Source: Brachyhypopomus gauderio (taxonomy: Eukaryota > Chordata > Actinopteri > Gymnotiformes > Hypopomidae). Taken from it: 64,000 nt of DNA. Position 1 is the stretch's first letter; each line of letters begins with the position of its first letter. Made by a program: the position numbers and the translations under genes. Shown piece after piece: positions 40,206 through 53,644 of the stretch. The stretch spans positions 4,600,368 to 4,664,367 of the forward strand of contig NC_135211.1 in the NCBI RefSeq assembly GCF_052324685.1. The letters are read 5' to 3'. The notes beneath the pieces were generated by a model. It saw only the letters and a list, made by a program, of their open reading frames with translations. It had not been told where the DNA came from and ran no database searches.

Positions 40206-40757
40206 TTTGGTTTGGATTCAGAAACATAGTCTATGATCCAGGAGCCTTTCTATTATTAACTGAATACTACGATTTCAGAAACATTAACCATCGTAGAAGA
40301 ATGTTTTTTATATACGATGTAGAAGTACTGTATGCCATTTTGGAACTAGCCATCCCTATATTTCTAGCTCAGTAGAAGGACATTCGGTACTAGCCACTGA
40401 GTTCCATCAGGAAAATGCTAAGGAACTGGGATGACAGGGTTGAGCTCTCTGCATGAAACACACGACTGTGATTTACTGGACTGTAACTGACAATGCTGAC
40501 AACTAAAGGTCATGATTAATTGTAATAATCAGACGCATGTGGAGAAACAAGCACTTTTACTTCATCAGGACCAGTCCAGAGAAGAACACGTTTAAACACG
40601 CAACGACTGGTAACCAGTAGAATACACATGCTTGCAGCAACGGTGACGCGTTTTATTTGATGTTGGGCAAATCCAAGGTCGGAGTACATGAAGACAATCC
40701 AATAAATCAACAATGCGTCCGTACGAGATCCATCCGTTAACGTAAACTAGCAAAACG

Positions 40758-40859
40758 GGTGAGTTTCCCGAAACGTTCTTAGCAAGTACTTCTTAACCTC
40801 ATATGTTTCATATGAGGTTACGAAGTACTTAGCGCTACGAATGTTTCGGGAAACGCACC
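40758..40859. mobile_element. Short hairpin MITE
   Basis: GGTGAGTTTCCCGAAACGTT pairs with AATGTTTCGGGAAACGCACC; the arms meet at CATATGTTTCATATG. About 100 bp, nearly all of it stem. Borders approximate. Confidence 0.75.
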
Positions 40860-41599
40860 CCAGTACGGTAAGAGACAGCAGAATGAATAGTTGGTACACA
40901 TGAAAGATACATGGCAATACTTCAACACATTGAAGTGAATAATGGGCATGGCACACAGGTGAAAAGGATTATAAATCCAGGGAGGTGGAATGTAGGGGCT
41001 GGTGAACAGTTAGGATTAGGAGTTGAAGTAATTTTCACGATAGTGGGAATGACAACAACATAAACGTGATGGCTCCATCCCTGTCACTCTACTGAGCAGC
41101 GAACAGGACTCTCATTCTACCTTTGTTTCCCTTCTGTCTGTTTCTATCCAGCATGTGCCACCTGTCTCCTGCTCTCCTGTCTGTCTCTGCCCATCATAGT
41201 CTGACCCATGTGTGTCTCCGCCCAAATCACCATGGTTATAGTGGTTGGCTCTGCCACATTCATCATCACCCTTCGTTATTATCTTTGTTCACTCTTCTTC
41301 TTTGTATATGAACCTGTGTTTCCCAGTGTGTGTGTTCAGCTGTGGTTGTGTTTGTGCTGGGCAGAATTCTATTACTGTGTGCTGTTTGAGTGTGTTTCGG
41401 TTGTATTCTACATTGCTGTGTTTGCCTTTTGCTTTTCATGGAGTATATTGCGTTGGAACCCAAGGCCACATTCCAGCATTTCCCATTTATGTGTTTTTTT
41501 AATAATAATATAATATAATAATAAATAATATAATAATTTAATAATATACTTACTTACACTCGAGCGCAAAGTAAAAGTGAAAGGTCAATAAGAGTGTGA

Positions 41600-41645
41600 T
41601 TGGGAGCAGGACTGAGGCTGTGTGTGTGTGTGTGTGTGTGTTTGT
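41600..41645. repeat. TG microsatellite
   Basis: (TG)n in AT-rich sequence between the DUF4806 gene and the Tc1 element. Confidence 0.9.
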
Positions 41646-41776
41646 GCATGTACATGAGTCTGTGTCCCCCTCATGCTGGGGAACCCGCATACCTAGTGCA
41701 TATGTGGGTGGAACTACTGCGCATCAGGCTTAGGGTTGGGTATCAGAACCGGTTCCACAATACCAAGAGCCAGATA

Positions 41777-43384
<1,608 letters not shown>

Positions 43385-43609
43385 TATCTGTTAAAGAAAA
43401 TGACGCGTTCCTTTCAGTGCATATTATGCTTCAAATATACTGCTTGGATTAGTGCAAAAATGCCTCTGTGAGAAGTCACCTATCTGCCTGGACCAGTGCA
43501 TCATGTAATGTGTCATTACACAGATTTGTTGGTCAATTTCCTGTCCCTCCTCACACTGTAACAAAATCAATGAGCATGACCACATCCCCTCTCAGCTATT
43601 CGTATACAC

Positions 43610-44600
43610 CCTCAGTGCACTTCTCCGTTGCGAAGTACTGCTGACATGTTGCATACCGAGCATTACATATTCCTGTCTGATTCCCCAGGCATTGACCTTA
43701 GCTTACTCCCTAGACCTCGTCTCCTGCCTGGCCCCTTCTTGGACTCTGCTTCTCTGTGACTTCGGACCGGCCTGACTATCCCAAGAACACGTGTGTGCAC
43801 ATTCGTACACTGACTGCCTTTTGCACTTGAATCCCTCTGTCTCGCCACTGCATAACACACATTTAGTCACTCACACACCCATAACACCCATGTAATCATT
43901 TATTATTGACACACTGTTAATAAAACGACAGCCATTTTTATTAATATAATAATAATAATCTTTTTTATTTGTATAGCACTTTTCATACATACATGCAACT
44001 CAAAGTGCTTTACAGAATAAATAAAACAAAACATTAAAAGGAAGGTGTCCTTTTCACAGCCCCGGACTCCTCCCTTTACGTGTGTTTATGTCGTCTCCGT
44101 CCATACGTGTACTTCCGTGGGTGTGGGTTTATATGAGTGTGTTCGTCAGTCTCACCTGTGGTTCGTCTCATCATCACTTGAGGCTAGTGTTGTTCGTCTA
44201 TTTAATGTGCGTTTACGTAGTGTCCCACGCTCGCTTTTGTCTGAGTCCATTTGTGTGTGAATCCGCAACACATCTGCAAAGATAAAAAGGAAACAAACAT
44301 TATAAAATAAGATAATAAAATGTTAGGAACAACACTCAGTCCCTCCTCTCGAATTGATTAACTGCACTGTCTCTTGTTTTTCCACTCCCCTTTCCTTGAC
44401 TATATCTTCGTCAGCTCCTCACTTCCGTGTTGCAAAGTATGGCTGACTCATGCAGCATACCGAGCATTCTCACTGCCTTGCTGACCCGTGCCCTGATCTC
44501 TGCTTTCTCCCCACACCTCGATTCCTGTCTAGCCCCTTTACACCTTCCAGACTCTGCTTTTCTGGCGTGACCCTGGACTGGCCTGATACTCCCAACGACA
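43610..44600. repeat. Divergent repeat pair (43610-43800 and 44400-44600)
   Basis: Both hold GCATACCGAGCATT, GACTCTGCTT and GGCCTGA in the same order. L2-type 3' tail sequence (TTTGTATAGCACTTTTCATA) lies between them at 43960-44040. Possibly LTR fragments; family unknown. Confidence 0.5.
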
Positions 44601-44653
44601 CTTCCCCTAGAGTTTATGCACATTTTTTAAAAAAGCAAGTTGGTTCTCCCAAC

Positions 44654-44765
44654 TCATGACTCCTTATGGAAAAAATTAGTATCTAGTATCAACTTAATTA
44701 ATGCTGCTTCAGTGCTGTGGAGGGCTCTGAAACCAGACTGAAGAGTATCATTTATTTGGTTTGTG
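44654..44765 (-). mobile_element. L2 reverse transcriptase fragment
   Basis: Minus strand reads QINDTLQSGFRALHSTEAAL, as in the L2 at 51.8 kb. Confidence 0.75.
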
Positions 44766-44945
44766 TAACGGTTTAGCTGAGCAGGCGTGACACAAGTACA
44801 GGATTTAAAATATTTTAATAATGGAACAAGATAGAAAACTAAACAGGGGAAGATAACAAGAAAATAAAGGACTAAAGGACTATCAAACTTAAACGAGGCG
44901 AACAGGTAAATAACTGACAGGAACAGAAACACAAACGCATTACAA
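44765..44945. mobile_element. Fragment related to the LTR at 60113
   Basis: AGGCGTGACACAAGTACAGG followed by ATTTAAAAT resembles the start of the inner LTR at 60.1 kb. Partial only. Confidence 0.4.
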
Positions 44946-45560
44946 ACCACAAAGAAACGAGGAAAGAACTGGGCACGGGATTCGTATGACTACAGCAATG
45001 GATGAATGGGTTGTTCCTCTTGATCCTATCCTTGTGTTTTCCAGTTGACTGGCCAAAATAGATCGTTTTGCATTAAGAGGGCACAACAAAACTAGCTGTG
45101 GGTGAAGGTATCGATGGGACTGTGTAGAAAGTCCTGTTCTATTGAAAGCCCTGCTTGTGTTGAAACTTGATGTTGATTGGGATGTGTGGCAATCTATGGT
45201 GGGAATTAGGGGTTTAGAAGCACCATGGTCTGTGATGGTTATCACCTGGAGGTGTGAGGGGGAACTAGCTGTGGGGAGTCCTGTGCTGAACCTGCCTAAG
45301 AAAATATTCAACTCGTTGGCTCTGTCCTGACTTCCATCAGCCTGATCTTCTATCACCTTGGTCTTCTCCATTCCTGACCACACTACCTTCACACTGTTTT
45401 GCTGACGCTTATTCTCCAGCTTTCTCCTGTATGCCTCGTTGCACTCTCCCAGCCTCACATTAAGCTCCTTCTGCGTGCTTCTCAAGAAGTTCCTGCTCCC
45501 ATTCTTGAAGGATCTCTTAAATAATTAGCCAGCAGCTCCTTCAGGTCACTGGTAAATCTA
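44946..45560 (-). mobile_element. LINE open-frame fragment
   Basis: Minus strand reads KELNVRLGECNEAYRRKLEN and ELNIFLGRFST, the spacer between endonuclease and reverse transcriptase in fish LINEs. Decayed. Confidence 0.55.
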
Positions 45561-45887
45561 TGAGAGAGGGTGAAAAAGTAAAATGGCAGGCCACTTGGAA
45601 TTTGCTACAGCAATTGACTCTGGTAACACATGGACAAAGATTCTCAACAGTGGTTTTTATCTTTCCACTCTGCAATAAAGTGCTGCAGGGATAGTTGTCC
45701 ATCTAGTAGGTTGTCTACACAGGACATTTGGAGATCTTGTACAGTTATCACTGAGTTCCTTCTTACTGCCCTGACCAAGACCCTTCTTGTCTGGACGCCC
45801 CGTTAAACAAGAACTTCCATCAAAATATAAAGCATTTATAAAAAGGAGGAGATTGTATTTAATGATGAAGTTTAACATACTCAGGGT

Positions 45888-46796
45888 CAGGCCCGTTGAC
45901 AGTCTTGCTGGGGCCCGGGACAAGAAAGATTCATGTACCCCCCCCCCCCCCCCCCCCCAGCGCGAGGGTTCGCGCGAAAATGACGTAATCGCAGTGGCTC
46001 CGCCCGTGCGCGAGGGTCTCGCGCGCTGTCGGTTCGCGAGGTCGTACACCTCTCGAATTTTGTAACTTCGCGCGCGCCGCGCTTCTGCGCAATGAACAAA
46101 GTCATGTTTGTAGGGTTCATATACCTTTATAAGGTGGAATTAAACGTCACTTTAAAGGTCCATTTCAATATTTTCCAGCACGTTAAACTTAATTAAGTTA
46201 AATATTTATACATATACTCGAAATGATTCGAAATAATTCGCTTTTTATCACATTATTTAATGGTTGTTTATTTTCAAAACGCCCAATCTTAACGTCTTCA
46301 CGAGAACTGTTCAGTCAGACAGCTATTTGTTGTGAAACGAAGTAGTTACAATTTCAAGCATTTTCAAGTACTTTACCCTAAATTCCAGCACTTTTCAAAC
46401 CTGGAACACAATGCAACTTTAAAATTCGTCAGGTAAATGTTTTTCCTTTCTTTTCTGCGCTCCAAATTTCTGTATTTACTTTAACTATCCACCACTGATT
46501 TTCCCGCTGTTGGGCGGATACTGGCCGGCTACAGTCGGTGCTGGATCAAACCATTTTCCAGTGGGAGGCGGGGGTGTATACACTTAATGGAAAATATGCA
46601 GATAGGTAAAAAACATATATATTTGAGCCATTGAGCTTATTATGAGTACATAATTTTATATTAATGAAAGATTTCAAGATTATTTAAAAATTATAGACTT
46701 TAAATAAAAAATAAATTGCTGGGCTCTTTGATGGGCCCCCCTGGCCCTAGGGCCCGGGACAACAGACCCGGTTGTCCCCCCCTGTCGACGGGGCTG
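45888..46796 (-). mobile_element. hAT-type non-autonomous element, copy A (909 bp)
   Basis: Ends CAGGCCCGTTGACAG and CTGTCGACGGGGCTG, imperfect inverted repeats. Flanked by CTCAGGGT on both sides (45880-45887, 46797-46804), a perfect 8-bp duplication. Almost identical to copy B (54538-55448) in the opposite orientation, including a C/G run of about 20. No transposase frame. Confidence 0.95.
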
Positions 46797-46825
46797 CTCA
46801 GGGTTGCGAGTCAGATCAGCTAGTT

Positions 46826-47122
46826 CAGGGGTCGGCAACTGGCGGACCGCGGTCCGTATCCGGACCCGAACGCAGTCCTGTCCGGACCCAATCTCATTCC
46901 TGATTAACTGGATACGGACCCAAAAAAACCATATTTATTCATTTTGACGGGAGAATTAATTTTAAACCGGAGTATTTATTTCAGGGCTATTGAAAAAACA
47001 CTCCGTCACGAGTGCTACGTTCACCACCCCAGCTCAACAACTTACGTTCGCCACCCCCCGGACCTCAGTTGACAGCTATCTGCCAAAATTGGACCGCGGA
47101 CAAATTTAGTTGAGTACCCCTG
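46826..47122. mobile_element. 297-bp hAT-type MITE
   Basis: Starts CAGGGGTCGGCAACTGGCGG and ends GTACCCCTG. Perfect 8-bp duplication AGCTAGTT (46818-46825, 47123-47130). Lies only 29 bp from copy A of the 909-bp element. Confidence 0.92.
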
Positions 47123-47130
47123 AGCTAGTT

Positions 47131-49140
47131 CATTGCAGGAATGAATTTGTGTGGACTGATGTGGACAGTGGTGGAGATGTGGAGATGTCCTGCAAGCAGT
47201 TCCTCCACTATTCACCTAGAGTAGACAGACAAAAAAGCAGACGTGCAGGAGATGTTTGCCAACGTTTAAGGTCCACAAGGGAGAAATTACAGAGAGCAGG
47301 AAGAGAAAACAATCTTCCTATGAGAATGCTGACTTGTGTCCATTCGAGACTATTGAGTCATCCGTTTGCAGTATTAAGCAGTAGCAGTGTTGTTATCTAG
47401 TGTAATGTTAGACATTTGTTCATTCATAATACAGAGAGACAAGGGGCTGTGTGCAATAACCAGCAACCAGAAATGAGGAGCAAAACAAGACACAACTGGG
47501 AAAAATGAGGGGACGGACTTACAAACGACAAGGGTGTGGCAACACAACACATGGACATACCAAAACAAAAGAACATGACAAAAGCACAAATAACAAAATG
47601 ACAAATATAAGAACACAAGATTGACAGGTGGGTGCAGGACTAGCTCTGTTAGATACTACACACCTCCACCTGTGTGTCCCAGGTAGTTCCTCCCCCACGT
47701 GTCAACCTTACGTTTCGTTTAGCTCCTCCTGACTGTCATTTGCTTGTTTTGTTTTCCCTGTGTTCTAAGTCTGCCATGCCCTTATCGTTTGTATCCTTGG
47801 TTCAGCTGTGTCTTGTGTAGTTCCTCGTTTAGTGAGTGTGTTTAATCCCTGTGTTTGGGGTTTGTTGATTATTGTAAGTACTCACACTTGTCTCTCATGT
47901 TTATGTTTCTTGTACTACGCTCATGTTACAGTTTGAGTAAGTCTGTTGGGATGTTGAATGTATAGTAAGCATGTAGTGAATGTATACTTTGTAACATGGG
48001 CACTCGATTGAGCGACTTGAGTCAAAGTCGCACTTATATATTAATATTTTTATTATATATTGTAACAGGGTGACAGAAGCAGCAGACACAGAGCATGGTG
48101 CCGTGTTCTCTTTAATGTTCATTTCCATGATAGACACAGCACAACTCGGTAAATAAGGAATAAAGAGACAAAGGGACAAATTGTGCTGTAAACTGCTGTA
48201 AATCTATTGAAAATTTGTGTGGGCGTGATTTGAGTGCCAGCTAGAGTTGTCTCCGAGCTGTCTCAAATATTAAAATATACAAAACCACAAATTTTATTTA
48301 TTACCTCCAATATCCCAGACCCTGTAGATTAATTTCCTTACAGTATCACCCCTAGGTTTTTATTATTGGGTTACACATACATGTCATTTGTGAATGTGTT
48401 GCATACTTCGGCACCTCTGGGGGTGTACTTTGGCTTGCAGTACCCCAGGCCACCACTGGAGGGCACCAACTTTGCGAGCTGGAGAGTGGCTTGCTCTACA
48501 CCCGGTCGCCAATATAAATGTGCAACATGTGTTCATGTAGTTATTGAAACTTTTAAGGGATGGGGTTCCCAGGGTTGAACAAGAACACAAATACTGCAGG
48601 ACCAATGATGCTATTAGCCATATTTGTCGGTCGTGCATTATGGATCATCCACATTCTTTTTAAACAGGTCAGTCTGGCTCAGATGGTGGCAGCCCCTGTG
48701 ACAAGAGTTACAATGTCCTAAAGTAGCCTTAAGCACAAGAAACGTTATTACACTGTAGTCAAGCTAGCATTTATTTTAAAGTTGTTTCGATTGTATTTAA
48801 TTTTTAGAAATTGAAATTGTTGTTTTTATTATTGCTTTTATTGATTACTGTAAATTTGCTTGTCACAGGCTGGGTAAAGAGTAAAACACACATTTATGTC
48901 CAGAATGGCTTTATTCTATTAATTAAAAGGACGTGTGTGTGTGCATGTGCGTGTGCCTGGTGCACCATGACATTGCTGACTTAATGACTTTTTGTGAACT
49001 TTCTAAATTTAACAGCATTTAAAGATTGCTGATAAGGAGCGGTACTGTGGGTGTGAGGGTGGAGTACAGTGTTTTATCTGTCAGTCACTGACAAACACCA
49101 AGTGCTTGATTTAACCCGGGACATCACACCAGCTGCTCTC
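47131..49140. other. No gene recognised
   Basis: 47640-47890 has the look of an LTR (CTCCTCCTGACTGTCATTTG) but no paired copy or target duplication was seen. A plus frame at 47110-47400 has no homology. Confidence 0.35.
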
Positions 49141-49149
49141 ACACATTAC

Positions 49150-49812
49150 TCTTAAATACTCTACTTATTTATTAGTACCTTATTACCCTTAAATACTCTA
49201 CTTATTTATTAGTACCTTATTACCCTTAAATACTCTACTTATTTATTAGTACCTTATTACCCTTAAATACTCTACTTATTTATTAGTACGTTATTACCCT
49301 TAAATACTCTACTTATTTATTAGTACCTTATTACCCTTAAATACTCTACTTATTTATTAGTACCTTATTACCCTTAAATACTCTACTTATTTATTAGTAC
49401 CTTATTACCCTTAAATACTCTACTTATTTATTAGTACGTTATTACCCTTAAATACTCTACTTATTTATTAGTACCTTATTACCCTTAAATACTCTACTTA
49501 TTTATTAGTACCTTATTACCCTTAAATTCTCTACTTATTTATTAGTACCTTATTACCCTTAAATACTCTACTTATTTATTAGTACCTTATTACCCTTAAA
49601 TACTCTACTTATTTATTAGTACCTTATTACCCTTAAATTCTCTACTTATTTATTAGTACCTTATTACCCTTAAATACTCTACTTATTTATTAGTACCTTA
49701 TTACCCTTAAATACTCTACTTATTTATTAGTACCTTATTACCCTTAAATACTCTACTTATTTATTAGTACCTTATTACCCTTAAATACTCTACTTATTTA
49801 TTAGTACCTTTA
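49150..49812. repeat. 37-bp minisatellite, about 18 copies
   Basis: Unit includes CTTAAATACTCTACTTATTT and ATTAGTACCTTATTACC. Copies are almost identical with rare single changes (ACG for ACC, TTC for TAC), so very recent expansion. Confidence 0.96.
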
Positions 49813-50335
49813 TTAGTAAGTTCTGTTGGGCTCTGTAGTTCTCTCAACCACTTCAGCCCACCGCGTTCGTTTGATGCAAATGGAAAAAAGCCTTTATTTG
49901 AACAGAGATATCTCCGGGGATCTCATACATTCAAAACATGTACATCAGAGAGATCCAAAAGTTAGTGGTAACAAGCAGGTTTTATATGCTACTGCTCCAC
50001 CCCTTCAGTCCTCTTGCATGGTCACGGTGTCTCAACCTGACAGGGTGTCATTACAGGCAGTTGGTGCAAGTCACCTTCTGTGGAGCTTATCAGTATAGAA
50101 CAGATTCTACAGACACTTCACAAGAGTTCAACACTTGCCTTAGACCAAAGTATTTTCTGATGCAGCAATAGGCTGAATGGCCCTTCTCAAAATATATAGC
50201 TTAAAACATTTAAGGCAGCAATTATATATCTAATTTTAATATCAATTTTACTGATGAGCAAAATATACTTTTGCTAATGTTATTGCTAAGCAAAAATCTC
50301 ATTTTATCAACAGTTCCTAGAAATGTACTTCTACT
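49813..50335. other. No gene recognised
   Basis: No coding or transposon signal seen apart from short chance frames. Confidence 0.35.
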
Positions 50336-50341
50336 TCTGTT

Positions 50342-52570
50342 TATTAATAATAATAATAATAATAATCTTTATTTGTATAGCACCTTTCATACATACATGT
50401 AACTCAAAGTGCTTTGCAGTATAAATAAAAAGAAACATTAAAAGGAGATAAGACAAAAAGACAAAAAGAAAATGTTAAAAGAAATTAAATATAAAAATAT
50501 TAAAACATAAAAAGTAAAAACAGTAAAGTAAATAAGATAATAAAAAGTAAAGTAAATAAGATAAAACTATTAAGATAGAGTTTCTTAACTAAAAGCGGAT
50601 CTAAACAGGAATGTTTTGAGACTGCTCTTAAAACTATGCAGGGATGAAATGCCTCTGAGCTCTTCAGGAAGAGAATTCCAGAGCTTTGGGCCATAGTGGC
50701 TATAAACACCCTCACCAATCTTTAATCTGCTTTTAGGAATCACCAGTAGATTACTGTTTGAAGACCTGAGAGACTTGATTGGAACATATCTAACCATCAT
50801 TTCACTCAGGTAAAGAGGGGCAAGACCATGAAGCCATTTAAAAACCATGACTAGAACCTTAAAATCTATTCTAAAGCTGACAGGTAACCAGTGCAGTGAG
50901 TGGAGTGCAGGTGTAATATGATCTCTCTTTCTCCTGCGGGTCAGAACCCTTGCAGCCGCGTTCTGAACTCGCTGTAGATGCGAAATAGAACTCTTTGGAA
51001 GAGCAGATAGAACAGCATTACAATAATCTAGCCTTGATGTGATAAATGCATGGACAAGTTTTTCACTGTCAGCAGGAGAGAGCATATCTCGGACCTTAGC
51101 GATGTTTCGAAGATGAAAGTAAGCTGTCTTGCATGTAGTCATGATGTGTGATTTGAAGCTGAGCTCATTATCAAAGGTGACGCCCAGGTTCTTAACACAT
51201 TGTCTGGCATTCAGATTCATTTGATTTAAATAAGTCTGGACATCATTCCTCTGTGAATCACTGCCAAGAACAAGAACCTCTGTCTTCTGTTTATTTAACT
51301 GCAGAAAATTGTCAGACATCCATGTCTGTATATCATCTATGCAGTCAAACAGTGAGCAAATTGATTTTAGGGCTTTAGGTTCTAGCGAAATATAAAGTTG
51401 AGTGTCATCTGCATATTGATGATAACTAATACCGTAACGGAAGCATATATAGGTTGAATAGTAACGGCCCAAGAATTGATTCTTGGGGGATGCCACAAGT
51501 TATTTTTTGACGTGTGGAGGAAGAGGTACCTAATGCTACATAGTAATCACGCCCAGTTAGGTACGATCTAAACCAGTCTAAGACTAAGCCACTAAGGCCT
51601 ACCCAGCTCTGTAGTCGATCAAGAAGTATTTCATGATCAACGGTGTCAAAAGCGGCGCTTAAATCTAGCAGAAAAAGGACTGAGAGTTTGCCTGCATCCT
51701 TATTCAATCTCAAGTCATTTACTACCTTAACTAGGGCTGTTTCAGTGCTGTGGAGAGCTCTGAAACCAGATTGAAAAGTGTCATTTATTTGATTTACTTT
51801 GACATAGTCATTCAACTGGATTGACGCTACTTTTTCAATTATTTTGCTAAGAAAGGAAAGGTTAGATATAGGTTGATAATTATTAAGAATTGTGGGATCA
51901 AGATTTCTGTTCTTTAATAGTGCTTTAACCATTGCAGTTTTAAAAATTTTAGGGAATTCACCCAATTGCAGAGACTGATTAACAATCGTTAGAACTTCAT
52001 TTGCTAATGAACTCAGAACCTGCTTGAAAATGCATGTTGGTAAAATGTTGTTTTATAAATATCAAAATGTACTTGCAATTTTGACTTTCGCCAACGTCTC
52101 TCAGCCTGCCTACAATCTTGCCTAAATTTTACAATAGATGGAGTGTTTCTCCAGGGCATCTTAATTTTACCAGAGATAATTTTAGTGACCTTTGGTGCCA
52201 CAGCATCAATACAGTTCCTAACTCTGTGTGTGAATGTTTCAACTAGCTCATTCCCATTTTCTGAGAGGGGAGGGAGGGACTGTATCATGTCTGTGAAGGC
52301 CACGGCACTGCCAGCACTGAGATAACGCTTGGTTATTGTGCGCTTTTCACTGAGTGTTCTAGTAGATAATGACATATTGAAAAATACACCAAAATGGTCA
52401 GAGATTGCAACATCAATAATTTCACTATTATTAACCTCTATGCTTTTAGAAATGATCAAATCTAAAATGTGGCCATGCTTATGAGTTGGGCCTGATACAT
52501 GCTGTATGAGATCAAACGAGTTAAGCATCCTCATGAATTCTGAAGTGATTGGACTTGTGGATATATCCAT
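50342..52570 (-). mobile_element. L2 LINE, main part (split at 52570)
   Basis: 3' end has (TAA)n and TTTGTATAGCACCTTTCATA. Minus frames: 52570-52013 endonuclease C-terminal half (HGHILDLIISK, ISDHFGVFF); 51965-51426 reverse transcriptase (LNNYQPISNLSFLSKIIEK, FLLDLSAAFDTVDHEILLDR, GIPQESILGPLLF); 51470-50585 continuing with YADDTQLY, LGVTFDNELSFKSHI, SRLDYCNAVLSALP and LWNSLPEELRG. Frames shift at about 51430 and there is a stop break near 52000, so it is inactive. The 5' part resumes at 55458. Confidence 0.92.
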
Positions 52571-53593
52571 TGTGACGGGCGGGGGTGAGCAACGAAAAGG
52601 AAGCGATCACGCCAAGTCTCAGGGAAAAATGATGGTTTAATAGAAAGTGTGCAAACCTAAATCTCCAAATTAAGGATATAATGACCAGCGGTCAACTGGT
52701 ACGACGACAAGACATATATAGACAGACAAACGACCATCAGGTGGGAACGGATCACGGGCTCCGCCCACCTGAGGGGCGTACACGACATCACAAAACAACA
52801 ACAACACAGCCGCTGTGGACGGAGGCGACCGGTAGGGGGCCGCCTCACCGTGACAGACCCCCCCACCAAGCTGGCACACAGCGGCTGCACAACAACACGA
52901 AGGGGCAGGAAGGCAAGGACAGGCAGGGACACACCTCCTGCAGTCCACGAGCTGAAACACAAAACACATAACGTTAGTCAGCTCACCTCCCTGGGCGGGA
53001 CCCTGGACCGACTGGGCCGTTAACAACACATAACCACGCCCCGGTCGGTCACAGGGCCCTCGCGCCCTAACCGGCCCTTGGCCGGTGAGCCCCACAGGTG
53101 TGAGGACGAGGAGCTATGGCTCCTGTGTCGTCCTTAGCGTATGTGTGTGTGCAGGTTACCTCCCCGAGGCGTGGCTTCTTCACCTCCTGGACCTACCTCC
53201 TCCCAGAGCTGACCCCTGCCTTCTGCTAGGGGTCATCCCAGCCTCCTGGGGGAGCCAACCCCTCCCGGGGTCCCTCATCACAAGGTGGACTCCTCCACCC
53301 AACCCAGGAGCGCCAGAGACCGAGGCCCAGAGCACCCCCGACGCGGGCTAGGGAGCAGCCCCAAGGGCCTCCTGGTCACCCCGGGCAGGAGGGAGGCTCT
53401 CCTCCCTCAGCAGGAGCTTTTCAGACCGGAGCCCCATGGTCCCCAAACATCCGGGGGCCCCAGCCCTCTAGGGAGGGGCTCTTCATGACCGGGCTCCGGT
53501 CACCCCACAACACAAGGGGGCTCCTGCCAGGTGGAGACCCCCACGAGGTCCAGGAACACCACGACACCGCCAGGGGGAAGCACCTGCACAGAA

Positions 53594-53644
<51 letters not shown>

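Noticed and set aside
46000-46120. CG-rich block resembling a CpG island promoter
   Set aside because: It is the interior of the 909-bp hAT element and recurs at 55.2-55.4 kb.
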